Shown here piece after piece: positions 1 to 8,676 of a DNA stretch of 64,000 bases (its first letter is position 1; each line of letters begins with the position of its first letter). Source of the DNA: JAGWBD01 sp965197455 (lineage in GTDB: Bacteria > Chloroflexota > Anaerolineae > Aggregatilineales > Phototrophicaceae); NCBI GenBank assembly GCA_965197455.1, contig OZ240208.1, positions 248,001 through 312,000 of the forward strand. Reading direction: 5' to 3'. Made by a program: the position numbers and the translations under genes. The notes under the pieces were generated by a model. The model did not search any database and had not been told where the DNA came from. It saw nothing but the letters and a program-made list of their open reading frames with translations.

Positions 1-212
1 TCGCAATGCTGCGCCACCTGCGCCGCCAGCGAAGCGTCTGCAGGAGGCGCATGCGTCTCAATGCCGAGCGCCTGTGCCAGGCCACGCGCCTGGCTGTCCG
101 GTGAGACGAGCAGGCGCAGGACGCCATCTTTCAGGTTGCGCTGCAGCTGTGCTTCAAGCAGCAGCTCCAGGCGACTGTCGGCGTGGTCGGCGAGCACGAC
201 GATATCCGGCAT
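1..212 (-). CDS. PurN-like formyltransferase, N-terminal fragment
   Basis: The gene runs off the left edge; about 70 residues are visible. It starts with ATG seven bases after the purB stop, and an AAGC purine stretch is the only ribosome-site hint. The N-terminus (PDIVVLADHADSRLELLLEA) followed by LRLLVSPDSQARGLAQALGIETHAP matches the opening of phosphoribosylglycinamide formyltransferases: a beta strand, a helix over the active site, then a 'VVSD..AxGLxxAxxxGIPT'-like segment. That enzyme puts a formyl group on GAR in purine synthesis, which fits its place directly downstream of purB. The catalytic Asn/His/Asp residues lie outside the window, so another formyltransferase-fold protein cannot be excluded. 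Confidence 0.5.
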   Translation of the reverse strand, partial: MPDIVVLADHADSRLELLLEAQLQRNLKDGVLRLLVSPDSQARGLAQALGIETHAPPADASLAAQVAQHC

Positions 213-219
213 GCTTCCC

Positions 220-1626
220 TCAGGCCTGCCCATCACAGACGGTCAGCACCTGCGCCGCCATGGCGCGCGCGCGATGCGGCGCGTCTCCCACGTATTCCTG
301 CGCCCGCATCAGCTCACGGATGCGCGTTGCCGGCAGCCAGCGCAGCAGCTGTTCGTCAGCGCAGAGCGAATCCCTCAGCGGATTGGCCTCGCCGCGGGCG
401 AGCGTTTGCCAGGCGTTCATGCTGTGGCCACGGATGCATTCGTGCAGTTGCTGACGGTTGCCGCCAGCCAGGCTTGCGGCCATCAACACGCGCTCGGTGG
501 CAGCGAAACTGCCGTAAAGCTCCAGGTTGTGCTGTATCGCGCGCGCGTCCAGGCGCAGCCCGGTCAGAATGCGGCCCGTGCGGCGCAGCAATTCCTCGCA
601 GCACAGGCTTGCCTGGGGCAGCATGATGCGGCGGTTGGCGGAGTCGTCGAGAGTACGTTCCAACAGGTTGTGCGCGCCGTTGTCCCAGGCCACGCGCGGC
701 AGGGCGGCCAGGTAGCGCGCGAGGCTGTCGATGTTCTCCGCATTGACCGGGTTGCGTTTGAAAGGCATGGCCGAGGAACCTACTTGCTGCGCGGCGAAGG
801 GCTCGGACCATTCACCGACAGGCGGGCTTTGCAGCAGGCGCAGGTCAAAGGCGAGGCGGTACAGGGTCATGCCGATGCCGGCCAGCAGGGTCACGAAACG
901 CCAGTCCTGACGCCGGCTGCAGGTTTGCGTCGCAATCGGGAAGGCCTTCAGGTCGAACGCGTCCATGATGTCGGCTTCCAGCTGCGCCGGCGTCAACACG
1001 CTGTCTTCCAGCAGTTGCTGCCAGGAAGCCGCCGTGCCGACCGCCCCTTTGAAGCCCTTGCCGCGCAGACCGGCTTGCAGCTCACACAGCGCCTCGTAAT
1101 CGGCCAGCAGATCCTGGGCATAGCCGGCCAGACGATAGCCGACGGTGGTCGGCTCGGCCGGCTGTAAATGCGTCCAGGCGATGCACGCATGATCGGCTTC
1201 GGCTGCAGCGCGCTGCGCCAGCGTGACCAGCAACTCCTGCAGATTCTCACCCAGAAGCGCCAGCGACTCACGCATGCGCAGCACATCAGCGTTGTCCTCG
1301 ATGTCCATGCTGGTGGCGCCCAGATGGATGATGCCGCCGCCGACTGCGCACTGCTCCGCAAAGCAATGCAACTCGGCCATCAGATCGTGGCGCAGCGTTT
1401 CCTCAAGCTCGTGCGAACGGTCGATGTCAATGTCTGCCGCGTGCGTCCTTAAGTCATTGACCTGTTCCGCGCGCACAAGACCGGCGCGCTGCTGCGCATC
1501 CGCCAGCGCAACCCAGATGCGGCGCCACAGCCGGCGCTTGTGTGTCTCGGACCAGAGGTGACGCATCGCCTCGCTGCCATAGCGCCAGCTGAAGGGGCTG
1601 AGGTAGGTCTCGTGCGTGAAAGTCAT
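220..1626 (-). CDS. purB: Adenylosuccinate lyase (PurB)
   Basis: 468 aa from the ATG at 1626, which sits five bases after the stop of the upstream aldolase gene. A longer reading frame exists upstream but overlaps that gene and has no family similarity. The protein shows the fumarase/aspartase superfamily signature SSAMPFKRNP (about residues 284-293), the HLGATSMDIEDN segment (101-112) and THLQPAEPTT (152-161). PurB releases fumarate from SAICAR and from adenylosuccinate in purine synthesis; it is cytosolic and tetrameric in known members. The PurN-like gene follows. Length and motifs are normal for the family. Confidence 0.93.
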   Translation of the reverse strand: MTFTHETYLSPFSWRYGSEAMRHLWSETHKRRLWRRIWVALADAQQRAGLVRAEQVNDLRTHAADIDIDRSHELEETLRHDLMAELHCFAEQCAVGGGIIHLGATSMDIEDNADVLRMRESLALLGENLQELLVTLAQRAAAEADHACIAWTHLQPAEPTTVGYRLAGYAQDLLADYEALCELQAGLRGKGFKGAVGTAASWQQLLEDSVLTPAQLEADIMDAFDLKAFPIATQTCSRRQDWRFVTLLAGIGMTLYRLAFDLRLLQSPPVGEWSEPFAAQQVGSSAMPFKRNPVNAENIDSLARYLAALPRVAWDNGAHNLLERTLDDSANRRIMLPQASLCCEELLRRTGRILTGLRLDARAIQHNLELYGSFAATERVLMAASLAGGNRQQLHECIRGHSMNAWQTLARGEANPLRDSLCADEQLLRWLPATRIRELMRAQEYVGDAPHRARAMAAQVLTVCDGQA

Positions 1627-1630
1627 CTGT

Positions 1631-3694
1631 TCAGCGCAGATAGCCGTTGGTGACGCCGCCATCGACCGGGAGCATGGTGCCGGTGGTCTTGGCCGCGCGT
1701 GGCCCGGCGAGGAATGCGATCCCTTCGGCGATGTCTTCGGGCAGGATTTCCGCTCCCAGCACGTTGCGATTGGCGTAGAAGGCATTCAGATCTTCAACTT
1801 CTACGCCGTACTGTTTGGCGCGGGCCTTCTTCCATTCGCTGTCCCAAATGCTGCTGCCGCGAATGACGGCGTCCGGCAGCACCGAGTTGACGCGGATACC
1901 GTGGGCGCCGCCCTCCTCGGCCAGGCAGCGCGCCATATGCACCTCGGCGGCCTTGGCGGCGCTGTAGGCGGCTGCGCCCTTGCCGGCAGCCACGCTGTTC
2001 TTGCTGCCAACAAAAACCATACTGCCGCCCACACCCTGGGTTTTCATCACGCGGAAGGCCTCGCGCGCCATAAGGAAGTAACCTGTGACCAGGATGTCCA
2101 TGTTGCGCTGGAACATGTCCAGCGAGGTCTCCTCAATGGGTGCGCCGCCGGCGATGCCGGCGTTGTTGACCAGCACATCAAGGCCGCCATAGGTCAACAC
2201 AGTCTGACGCAGCGATGCCTGCACCGCTGCTTCACTGGTGACATCGGTGTGCACGAAAAGCGCGCGTCCCGCGCCGAACTGCGCCTCGATCATGGCGACG
2301 GTCTCTTCGCCGCCCGCGCTGTTGATGTCGGCTACGACCACATGGGCCCCGTCCTGTGCCAGGCGCAGGGCAGTGGCGCGGCCGATACCACTGGCGGCGC
2401 CAGTGATGAGCGCGACCTTGCCCGCGAAGTCGCGGTCGGGCGGGGCCAGCTTCAGTTTATAGAGCTCCAGCGGCCAGTACTCGATGTTGTAGGCCTCGTT
2501 GGCGGTGAGGCAGACGAAGCCGCCCAGCGCTTCCGCGTCGCCAATGACGGCGATGGCGCGGTGGTATAGCTGGCGGCTGACATCGGCGTTGGCAATGTCC
2601 TTGCCGGTGTTGACCATGCCCAGGCCAGGAATGAGGATGACGCGCGGGGCGGCATCGCGCAGTTCGTCGCCCGGATTGCAGTTCTCCTCAAAGTAGGCCA
2701 CATAGCGCGCTTCATAGTCGGCAATGCCGCTGCGGATCTTCTCCGCCAGCGCTACCACACCGTCCTGTGGCGACCAGTCTACGTAGAGCGGCTGGCGCTT
2801 TACGTGCACCAGGTGGTCGGGGCAGGCGGCGCCGATCTGGCTGACCGCGGCTGTTTTGGAGCTGCCGACCATCTCCAGCACAGTGTCGCTGCTGTCGGTC
2901 TGCAAAATGGCGCTGCGGCGTGTGGATACGGCGCCGCGGATGACGGGCAGCACTTCGGCGAGGAAGCTGTCGCGTTCGCTGCGGGACAGGCCAGGCACCC
3001 GCAGGTCCCCGAAGACTTTCTTGCCCACCCGGCGGTCGGCGAGGTAGTCCTCAGTCTCCTGAATGATGCGGATGCTGCTGTCGTAGGAGGTCTTGCTGTC
3101 CGGCCCCCAGGTGACGAGGCCATGCTTGCCCATCACCACGCATTCCACGCGCGGATTGTCGCGCACCATGCCGCCGATCCACTTGCTGAGCGTGAAGCCG
3201 GGGCGGATGTAGGGCACGTAGGCCGCGCGTTGGCCGTAGACATGGCGTGCTTCTGCCTCGGCATCCGTGACGCACATCAGGCTGATGAGCGCATCGGGAT
3301 GGGTGTGGTCGACATGTTTGTGCGGCACAAAGGCGTGCAGCAGGGTCTCGATGCTCTGGCGCGGCCGGCCCGGTTCAAACCAGGTGCGCTCCAGCCAGGC
3401 GACCATATCCTCGTCACTCATCGCTTCGCGCTGATAAAGCGGCTCGATCTCGTCCATCTTCAGCAGCGCGAACTGTGGCTCGGTGATGGTCAGCACGTCG
3501 GAGCCGGAGGCCTTGACGGCCAGCACTTCCTGCTCGCGGCCGACGTGGTCAATCATGCGCAGCTTGGCGCTGGTATTGCCGCCGAATATGTTGACCACGG
3601 CGCGGTCGCGACCCAGCAGGTTGCTGCGGTAAACGAGGCCGTCGAGGTCCGGCAGTCGGGCGGCTTCGCTGGCATTCCAGAGGTTTTGCGGCAT
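1631..3694 (-). CDS. Bifunctional class II aldolase / short-chain dehydrogenase (RhaEW-type)
   Basis: 687 aa. The ATG at 3694 was chosen because GAAGGGG precedes it; an earlier in-frame start lacks a ribosome site. The N-terminal half is a class II aldolase/adducin domain with the phosphate-binding NTSAK (residues 40-44) and zinc ligands in HVDHTHPDA (about 127-135). The C-terminal third is a short-chain dehydrogenase with TGAASGIG, NNAG and catalytic YSAAK. This architecture is known from rhamnulose-1-phosphate aldolase fused to lactaldehyde dehydrogenase (RhaEW/YuxG type) in L-rhamnose catabolism. Substrate is inferred from family only. It heads a minus-strand unit that continues into purB, an unusual partner for a sugar gene. 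No rhamnose isomerase or kinase is visible. Confidence 0.85.
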   Translation of the reverse strand: MPQNLWNASEAARLPDLDGLVYRSNLLGRDRAVVNIFGGNTSAKLRMIDHVGREQEVLAVKASGSDVLTITEPQFALLKMDEIEPLYQREAMSDEDMVAWLERTWFEPGRPRQSIETLLHAFVPHKHVDHTHPDALISLMCVTDAEAEARHVYGQRAAYVPYIRPGFTLSKWIGGMVRDNPRVECVVMGKHGLVTWGPDSKTSYDSSIRIIQETEDYLADRRVGKKVFGDLRVPGLSRSERDSFLAEVLPVIRGAVSTRRSAILQTDSSDTVLEMVGSSKTAAVSQIGAACPDHLVHVKRQPLYVDWSPQDGVVALAEKIRSGIADYEARYVAYFEENCNPGDELRDAAPRVILIPGLGMVNTGKDIANADVSRQLYHRAIAVIGDAEALGGFVCLTANEAYNIEYWPLELYKLKLAPPDRDFAGKVALITGAASGIGRATALRLAQDGAHVVVADINSAGGEETVAMIEAQFGAGRALFVHTDVTSEAAVQASLRQTVLTYGGLDVLVNNAGIAGGAPIEETSLDMFQRNMDILVTGYFLMAREAFRVMKTQGVGGSMVFVGSKNSVAAGKGAAAYSAAKAAEVHMARCLAEEGGAHGIRVNSVLPDAVIRGSSIWDSEWKKARAKQYGVEVEDLNAFYANRNVLGAEILPEDIAEGIAFLAGPRAAKTTGTMLPVDGGVTNGYLR

Positions 3695-3847
3695 CGGGTC
3701 CCCTTCCAGCCTGCTGTGCAGGCACATGAGCACAGGTGGAACGGGCGCTCATTATACATCAGCCGAGCCACGCGGGCAGTGTGAATTGGCAGCCGGCGGG
3801 GGTAAACTTGGAGTTGCCGAAAATACCCGCGCGCAGGAAACAGACCC

Positions 3848-5020
3848 ATGCCGGCACGGAAGGGCGAAAGCTGGAACGAAAGCGAAACCTGGCGCGATAG
3901 CTGGACGCTGCGCGCCTGCCGGCGCCTGACCACGCTGGGCGAGATCAACCAGACGCCCAACTATCACACCAACATCGGCTTCACGGCGGACAGCGAGTTT
4001 CTGGTCTTCTGGACGCTGCGCGAAAACATGGGCGCTTTCTGCAAGGTTGCGGTCGCCACGGGCGACATCACGCAGCTGACCGAACCTGCAGCGGACTACG
4101 GCTTCTGCATTCACATCCAGGGCGGTCCCTACCCGCGCATGTGCCTGGCGCCGCAAAGCCGCTGGCTGGTGTACACCGGGTCGCGTTCGCTGCAGGCGGT
4201 GCAGCTGGACACGCAAGAAGAGCGCACGCTCATCGCCGACACCGGCGCCTGGGAGCCGGGCTACCCCTCCATCTCCGCTGACGAACAGCGCGTTATTCTG
4301 CCGCTTTCCCCCCTGCATCCTGAAGTTGCGGCCGGTGTGCGCGTGACCCGTTCCTACCGCGAACACTTTGCGGACGGACTGGAGATGCAACTGCGCCTGG
4401 CGAGCGTGCCGCTGGCGGGCGGTGAAGTTCGTGACATCTGGCAGGAAGCAGGCTGCCGCAGCTTTCACGCGCCGTTCTCGCCGACAGATAACGATTTGCT
4501 GTTGCTGGATCGTGACTTCCCGCCGCGCTACTGGGGCGGCAGCGACGGGCGCACCACGCGCGTCTGGACGCTGCGACTATCCAGCGGCGAACTTGTCGAG
4601 CTTGCGCCGCGTGACGCCAGTTGTTTCCAGACGCACTGTGCCTGGAGCTTTGACGGCGAGCGCGTGCTCTACCACGGGCGCAACGACGTCGGTGGCTGGA
4701 CGCTGGGCGTGTGTACGCCTGCGGGCGAAGTGCTCCACGAGTTCGTCATGCCCGGCGCCCGCCATTACGGCCACGTCTCCGCCATGCAGGGCCGCGCGGC
4801 CCTGCTGCTGGATGGCAACGTCAGCGACAACCTGCTGACCTGGCTCTACCATGATGGCGAGCTGCCGCGGGTCGAGGTGATTGCGGCCCACAACACGCAG
4901 TGGAACAGCCTGCCGGGACAGACCACGCATCCGCATCCCCTGTGCTCGCCGGACGGGCGCTGGATCTCCTTCAACACGACGCAGAAGGGCCGCAGCGACG
5001 TGGCGGTCGTTCAGGTTTGA
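3848..5020 (+). CDS. Oligogalacturonate lyase-like beta-propeller protein
   Basis: 390 aa, close to the length of known cytoplasmic oligogalacturonate lyases. ATG with AGGAAA upstream. The sequence has repeated propeller blades (for example SPDGRWISF near the C-terminus, FSPTDNDLLLLDRD in the middle). The C-terminal segment QTTHPHP places Q358, H361 and H363 with the Q-x2-H-x-H spacing of the Mn ligands in characterised oligogalacturonate lyases; a HYGH motif at about 306-309 may supply the fourth ligand. No signal peptide, so it is probably cytoplasmic, where such enzymes split di- and trigalacturonate by beta-elimination. It stands alone between a RhaEW-type enzyme and glycosyltransferase genes, so the true substrate is uncertain. 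The downstream gene begins ten bases after its stop. Confidence 0.72.
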   Translation: MPARKGESWNESETWRDSWTLRACRRLTTLGEINQTPNYHTNIGFTADSEFLVFWTLRENMGAFCKVAVATGDITQLTEPAADYGFCIHIQGGPYPRMCLAPQSRWLVYTGSRSLQAVQLDTQEERTLIADTGAWEPGYPSISADEQRVILPLSPLHPEVAAGVRVTRSYREHFADGLEMQLRLASVPLAGGEVRDIWQEAGCRSFHAPFSPTDNDLLLLDRDFPPRYWGGSDGRTTRVWTLRLSSGELVELAPRDASCFQTHCAWSFDGERVLYHGRNDVGGWTLGVCTPAGEVLHEFVMPGARHYGHVSAMQGRAALLLDGNVSDNLLTWLYHDGELPRVEVIAAHNTQWNSLPGQTTHPHPLCSPDGRWISFNTTQKGRSDVAVVQV

Positions 5021-5030
5021 CAGCGAAGGC

Positions 5031-6224
5031 ATGACGCAGCGAAGCGATGCACGCGGACTGCGGGTCTGCTGGGTGGATACGATGCGCTATACGCGGCCGC
5101 TGGACCAGAGCCAGGCGCGCAAATGGCAGCGACTCTGCGACGACCTCGGCGTGGAGATCCATGTCACCAGCTTCGCGCCAGGCCTGAGGCCGCAGCACTT
5201 CGTCGAACACGCGCACTTTACCCAGTGGCCGGCGCTGCCCTTTGCGCCCCTGCGCTGGTTGACCGCCTGGCTCGTCGCGCCGCCGCTGGTGCTGTGGCTG
5301 ATTCTGACGCGCGACGTCGAGGTGCTGGTCGCACATGATCCTTACATCGGCGGCGCCGCCGCGTTGACGAAAGGGCTGGCGCGGCTCTGTGGCCGGCGCG
5401 TGGCGCTGGTGGTCGAGACCCGCGGCGAAATGGACAAGGGCCTTTTTGGTCAACGGCGCATGCCCTTCGAGTCATTCTGGCGTTTCATCATGCGCCGGGT
5501 TGCGCGCTACAGCGTGAGCCGGGCCGATGCATTGCGCGCTATCTCCGCCGCTACGCGCCGGCAGGTGCGCGCCATCGACGAGGACAAGCCCCTGTGCTCA
5601 TTCATGAGCTGGACGGACAGCCAGGTCTTCGCGCAGGTCGTTGCAGAACGCCCGGTGTCACAGCGCAACGAAATCCTCTTTGCAGGTGTACTGATTCCGC
5701 GAAAAGGTTTGCATTTCCTGCTGGAGGCCTTCGCTTGCGTTCAGGCAGAACTGCCGCAGGCGCGACTGCGTCTGGCAGGCGATGCGGCCAACCGCGACTA
5801 TGCGGCGCACTTGAGGCGCCAGGTCGCTGAGTTGCAACTGACTGAGCATGTGATCTTCGAGGCGCATGTGCCGCAGGAGCAACTGGCGCAGCGAATGGCC
5901 GGCGCGCGTGTACTGGTCTTGCCTTCGCAGTCCGAGGGCCTGGGCAAGGTCATCATCGAGGCCATGCTCTGCGGCACGCCGGTGCTGGCCAGCGAAGTGG
6001 ACGGCATCCCAGAAATTGTCGAGGAGGGCGTAACTGGCTATCTGGTGCCGCCAGGCGACGTGGATGCCCTGGCGGAACGCATGTTGCATTTGTTCCGGGA
6101 GGCAGATGTTGACGGGATGGGTGCGCAGGCCCGGTCCTTCGCCAACGACTTTTTCTCACCCGAAGCCTATGTGGCCAACTATGGCCGGCTGTTTACGCTG
6201 GCCTGGAACGAGGCGCAGCGGTGA
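5031..6224 (+). CDS. GT4-family glycosyltransferase
   Basis: 397 aa from the ATG at 5031, just after the previous stop, with GCGAAGG nearby. A longer in-frame start would run back through the preceding gene and is rejected. The protein has a two-domain GT-B fold: an N-terminal Rossmann part with a hydrophobic stretch (WLVAPPLVLWLIL, perhaps membrane contact) and a C-terminal nucleotide-sugar domain with LFAGVLIPRKGLHFLLEAF, LPSQSEGLGKVIIEAM and PEIVEEGVTGYLVPPGD. The E-x7-E motif is present. It probably transfers a sugar to a lipid-linked or surface glycan; donor and acceptor are not readable. It opens a three-glycosyltransferase operon whose genes overlap by four bases. Confidence 0.85.
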   Translation: MTQRSDARGLRVCWVDTMRYTRPLDQSQARKWQRLCDDLGVEIHVTSFAPGLRPQHFVEHAHFTQWPALPFAPLRWLTAWLVAPPLVLWLILTRDVEVLVAHDPYIGGAAALTKGLARLCGRRVALVVETRGEMDKGLFGQRRMPFESFWRFIMRRVARYSVSRADALRAISAATRRQVRAIDEDKPLCSFMSWTDSQVFAQVVAERPVSQRNEILFAGVLIPRKGLHFLLEAFACVQAELPQARLRLAGDAANRDYAAHLRRQVAELQLTEHVIFEAHVPQEQLAQRMAGARVLVLPSQSEGLGKVIIEAMLCGTPVLASEVDGIPEIVEEGVTGYLVPPGDVDALAERMLHLFREADVDGMGAQARSFANDFFSPEAYVANYGRLFTLAWNEAQR

Positions 6225-7300
6225 ACGATCGGCCGCTACGGCTGCTGTGGTTCAACCTGGTCACGGACGCCGACGCGCCCAACCTGGGGTTCACAACGGA
6301 GTGGATTAACGCCCTGGCGCCTCACTGCGAACGCATCGACGTCCTCACCATGCGCGTCGGCCGCCTTGCCGTGGCGCCGAATGTGCAGGTCTTCTCGCTG
6401 GGCGCAGAACTGGGTTTCAGCGAGCCGCGGCGCACACTGAGATTCTACCGACTGCTGTGGCCGCTGCTGCGCGAGCACAACTACGATGTCTGCTTCGCGC
6501 ACATGCAGCCCCTCTTCGCCGTAATGGGGGCGCCGCTGTTGCGACTTCACAAGGTGCCGCTGACCCTGTGGTATACCCACAGCTCGGTCACGCTGCGCCT
6601 GCGCCTGGCTGAGCGCGTCGTGACGCGGGTGGTATCGGCTTCGCCCGAAAGCTTTCGCCTGCCCAGCGACAAATTACGCGTCATTGGCCACGGTATCGAC
6701 ACACAGCGCTTCACGCCAGCACCTCCTCCGCCCGACCCCTTCACACTTCTCAGTCCGGGGCGAATTGCGCCAGTGAAGCATCTTGAGGCCATCATTGAGG
6801 CCATGAAGCTGCTGCGGGCGCAAAGTGTGGACTTGCGGCTGCGTCTGGTGGGGGAGGCCTATCCACAGGATCGCGCATACGCGCAGGAATTGCGCGAGCA
6901 AGTCGCGCAAGCCGGATTGCAGGCGCAGGTTGAATTCGCCGGCGCAGTATTACGCGACCAGGTCCCGGCCGAAGTACAACGCGCGCACGTGATGGTCAAC
7001 ATGAGCGCGACGGGCAGCCTTGACAAGGCTGTGCTGGAGGCGATGGCCTGTGGCTTGCCGGTGATCACCGCCAACGAAGCCTTCGCGCCGCTGCTGGCGC
7101 CCTGGCGCGAGCAGTTGCTGACGCCACCGGACGATGCGAATGCGTTGGCACAGCGCATCCTGGCGCTGCTGGCATTGGACGAAACGGAGCGCAGGGCGCT
7201 GGGGGGCGATCTGCGTACTCTGGTGCAGCGCGACCACAGCATGCAACACCTGGTCGCAAACCTGCTGTCCGTGTTGCGCAGCGGGGAGCCGCTGCCATGA
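6221..7300 (+). CDS. GT4-family glycosyltransferase
   Basis: 359 aa with a GTG start whose GTGA overlaps the stop of the preceding glycosyltransferase, pointing to translational coupling. The C-terminal half has the GT-B nucleotide-sugar site: LLSPGRIAPVKHLEAIIEAM, then VNMSATGSLDKAVLEAMACGLPVITANEAF. The usual SxxEG(F/L)G loop is replaced by ATGSLDKA, which keeps the second acidic residue (LEAM) but has Asp rather than Glu at the first site. N-terminal domain is divergent. Member of the same operon as its neighbours, so probably works on the same glycan. Specificity unknown. Confidence 0.83.
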   Translation: MNDRPLRLLWFNLVTDADAPNLGFTTEWINALAPHCERIDVLTMRVGRLAVAPNVQVFSLGAELGFSEPRRTLRFYRLLWPLLREHNYDVCFAHMQPLFAVMGAPLLRLHKVPLTLWYTHSSVTLRLRLAERVVTRVVSASPESFRLPSDKLRVIGHGIDTQRFTPAPPPPDPFTLLSPGRIAPVKHLEAIIEAMKLLRAQSVDLRLRLVGEAYPQDRAYAQELREQVAQAGLQAQVEFAGAVLRDQVPAEVQRAHVMVNMSATGSLDKAVLEAMACGLPVITANEAFAPLLAPWREQLLTPPDDANALAQRILALLALDETERRALGGDLRTLVQRDHSMQHLVANLLSVLRSGEPLP

Positions 7301-8502
7301 AACTGCTCTACGTGGCCAACGCGCGCATCCCGACGGAAAAGGCGCATGGTTTGCAAATCATGCAAAACTGCGAGGCCCTGGCGGAGGCCGGCGCCGAGGT
7401 TACGTTGTGGGCGGCGCGGCGCATCAACACCCGCGAACTGCGCCAGATTGTGGACCCCTGGGCGCATTATGGCGTGCGGCGCGCCTTTCAGCTGCAACGC
7501 CTGCCTTGCCTGGATTTACAGTGGCTGGTTGGCGAGCGCATTGTCGTGCTGCGGCGCGGCGCCTTTATGCTGCAGGTGGCCAGCTGGCTGCTGGCGCTGA
7601 CACTGGCGCTGCTCTTCAGCAGGCGCGCGGATGTGTATTACACGCGCGATTTGCCTGCAGCGCTCATGTTAATTCTGCTGCGTGGCGGCGCGCAGGTGGC
7701 CTATGAACCGCACCGCGTTTCCGCTCCGGGCCCCGGACGGCGTCTGCAAACCTGGGTGTTGCGGCGTGCCAGGTCGATCTTCCCGGTCACGGGCGTCATG
7801 GCAGCAGAGATTGAGCAGCTCGGCGCGGCAGCGGAGCGCATCTGTGTCGTGCATGATGGCATCCGCGCGCAGCGTTTCCAGAACCTGCCGACGCGAGTCG
7901 CAGCGCGACGCCAGCTTGGCTGGAGCGAGGAGTGGTTCGTTGTTGGCTACGCCGGGCGTTTGCACACCCTGTCGCAGGACAAGGGGGTCGCTACGCTGTT
8001 GCAGGCGCTGGCGCCGCTGGAGGAAGCTGTAGTAGCCCTGGTAGGCGGGCCAGAAGCGATGACGCAGGAGTTGCGCGAAGTCTGGCGCACGCTGGGTCAG
8101 GCGGAGTCATGCTTTCTGGATGTCGGCCAGGTCGCGCCGGAGGCTGTTCCGCTGTACCTGGCGGCCTTCGATGTCTGCGCCATGCCCTCACCCTGGACAC
8201 AATTCTTCGCCCGTTACGCCTCGCCTGTCAAGCTTTTCGAATATATGGCCAGCGGGAGGCCGTTGGTTGCTACAAGGCTGCCGGCAGTGGAAGAGGTCGT
8301 GGAGGACGGGGAGCACGCCTTGTTGGTGCCGCCGGGCGACGTCCCGGCGCTGTCTGCGGCGTTGTTGCGGTTGCGTGAGGACGCTGCGCTGCGGCAGCGA
8401 CTGGCGGCCAGTGCGCGCGCCAGGGTGATGGCGGACTACACCTGGGCAGCGCGGGCGCGCCGCATCCTGAACCAGATCGAGCGCAGCGGCCTGCCTGGTT
8501 GA
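7297..8502 (+). CDS. GT4-family glycosyltransferase
   Basis: 401 aa, ATG overlapping the previous stop as ATGA. N-terminus MKLLYVANARIPTEKAHGLQ is typical of GT4 enzymes, as is the helix after the EKAHG loop. A hydrophobic segment near residues 90-110 (MLQVASWLLALTLALLF) may anchor the enzyme to the membrane. The C-terminal domain shows VGYAGRLHTLSQDKGVATLLQAL and VKLFEYMASGRPLVATRLPAVEEVVEDGEHALLVPPGD. Last gene of the trio; an ABC exporter pair follows after a 170-bp gap with its own promoter-like sequence, so glycan made here could be its cargo (inference). Confidence 0.84.
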   Translation: MKLLYVANARIPTEKAHGLQIMQNCEALAEAGAEVTLWAARRINTRELRQIVDPWAHYGVRRAFQLQRLPCLDLQWLVGERIVVLRRGAFMLQVASWLLALTLALLFSRRADVYYTRDLPAALMLILLRGGAQVAYEPHRVSAPGPGRRLQTWVLRRARSIFPVTGVMAAEIEQLGAAAERICVVHDGIRAQRFQNLPTRVAARRQLGWSEEWFVVGYAGRLHTLSQDKGVATLLQALAPLEEAVVALVGGPEAMTQELREVWRTLGQAESCFLDVGQVAPEAVPLYLAAFDVCAMPSPWTQFFARYASPVKLFEYMASGRPLVATRLPAVEEVVEDGEHALLVPPGDVPALSAALLRLREDAALRQRLAASARARVMADYTWAARARRILNQIERSGLPG

Positions 8503-8528
8503 GTCGCGCACGCTATAATTGTCCCCTG

Positions 8529-8557
8529 TTGACCATTGTGAACCCTTATGATACATT
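8529..8557 (+). promoter_or_regulatory. Candidate sigma70-type promoter for the ABC exporter pair
   Basis: TTGACC (8529-8534), a 17-base spacer and TACATT (8552-8557) lie 120 bases before the first ABC gene. A TATAAT at about 8513 is a second, weaker candidate because no -35 box is spaced correctly. The rest of the 8503-8676 gap holds a short GCTGCC/GGCAGC hairpin near 8639-8656 and nothing else recognised. Confidence 0.5.
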
Positions 8558-8676
8558 GTTGCCCGAACGCTCAGGGCCGCTGGAGGATTGGCCTGTGCAC
8601 TCCTTGCTTTACGGGCGTATGATGAACGCGACGAGCTTGCTGCCCCTCCCGGCAGCGCTGGTGAAATGAACAGGTC

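Noticed and set aside
61..1167. Long plus-strand frames antisense to purB and many similar antisense frames elsewhere
   Set aside because: They mirror real genes in a GC-rich genome, are Arg/Ala-rich without domains, and lack ribosome sites.
220..1785. Long N-terminal extension of purB
   Set aside because: The first 53 codons overlap the 3' end of the upstream aldolase gene and show no lyase similarity.
8619..8669. A 16-codon frame (MMNATSLLPLPAALVK) before the ABC exporter as a possible leader peptide
   Set aside because: No ribosome site and no terminator follow it; the GCTGCC/GGCAGC hairpin lies inside it without a U-run.
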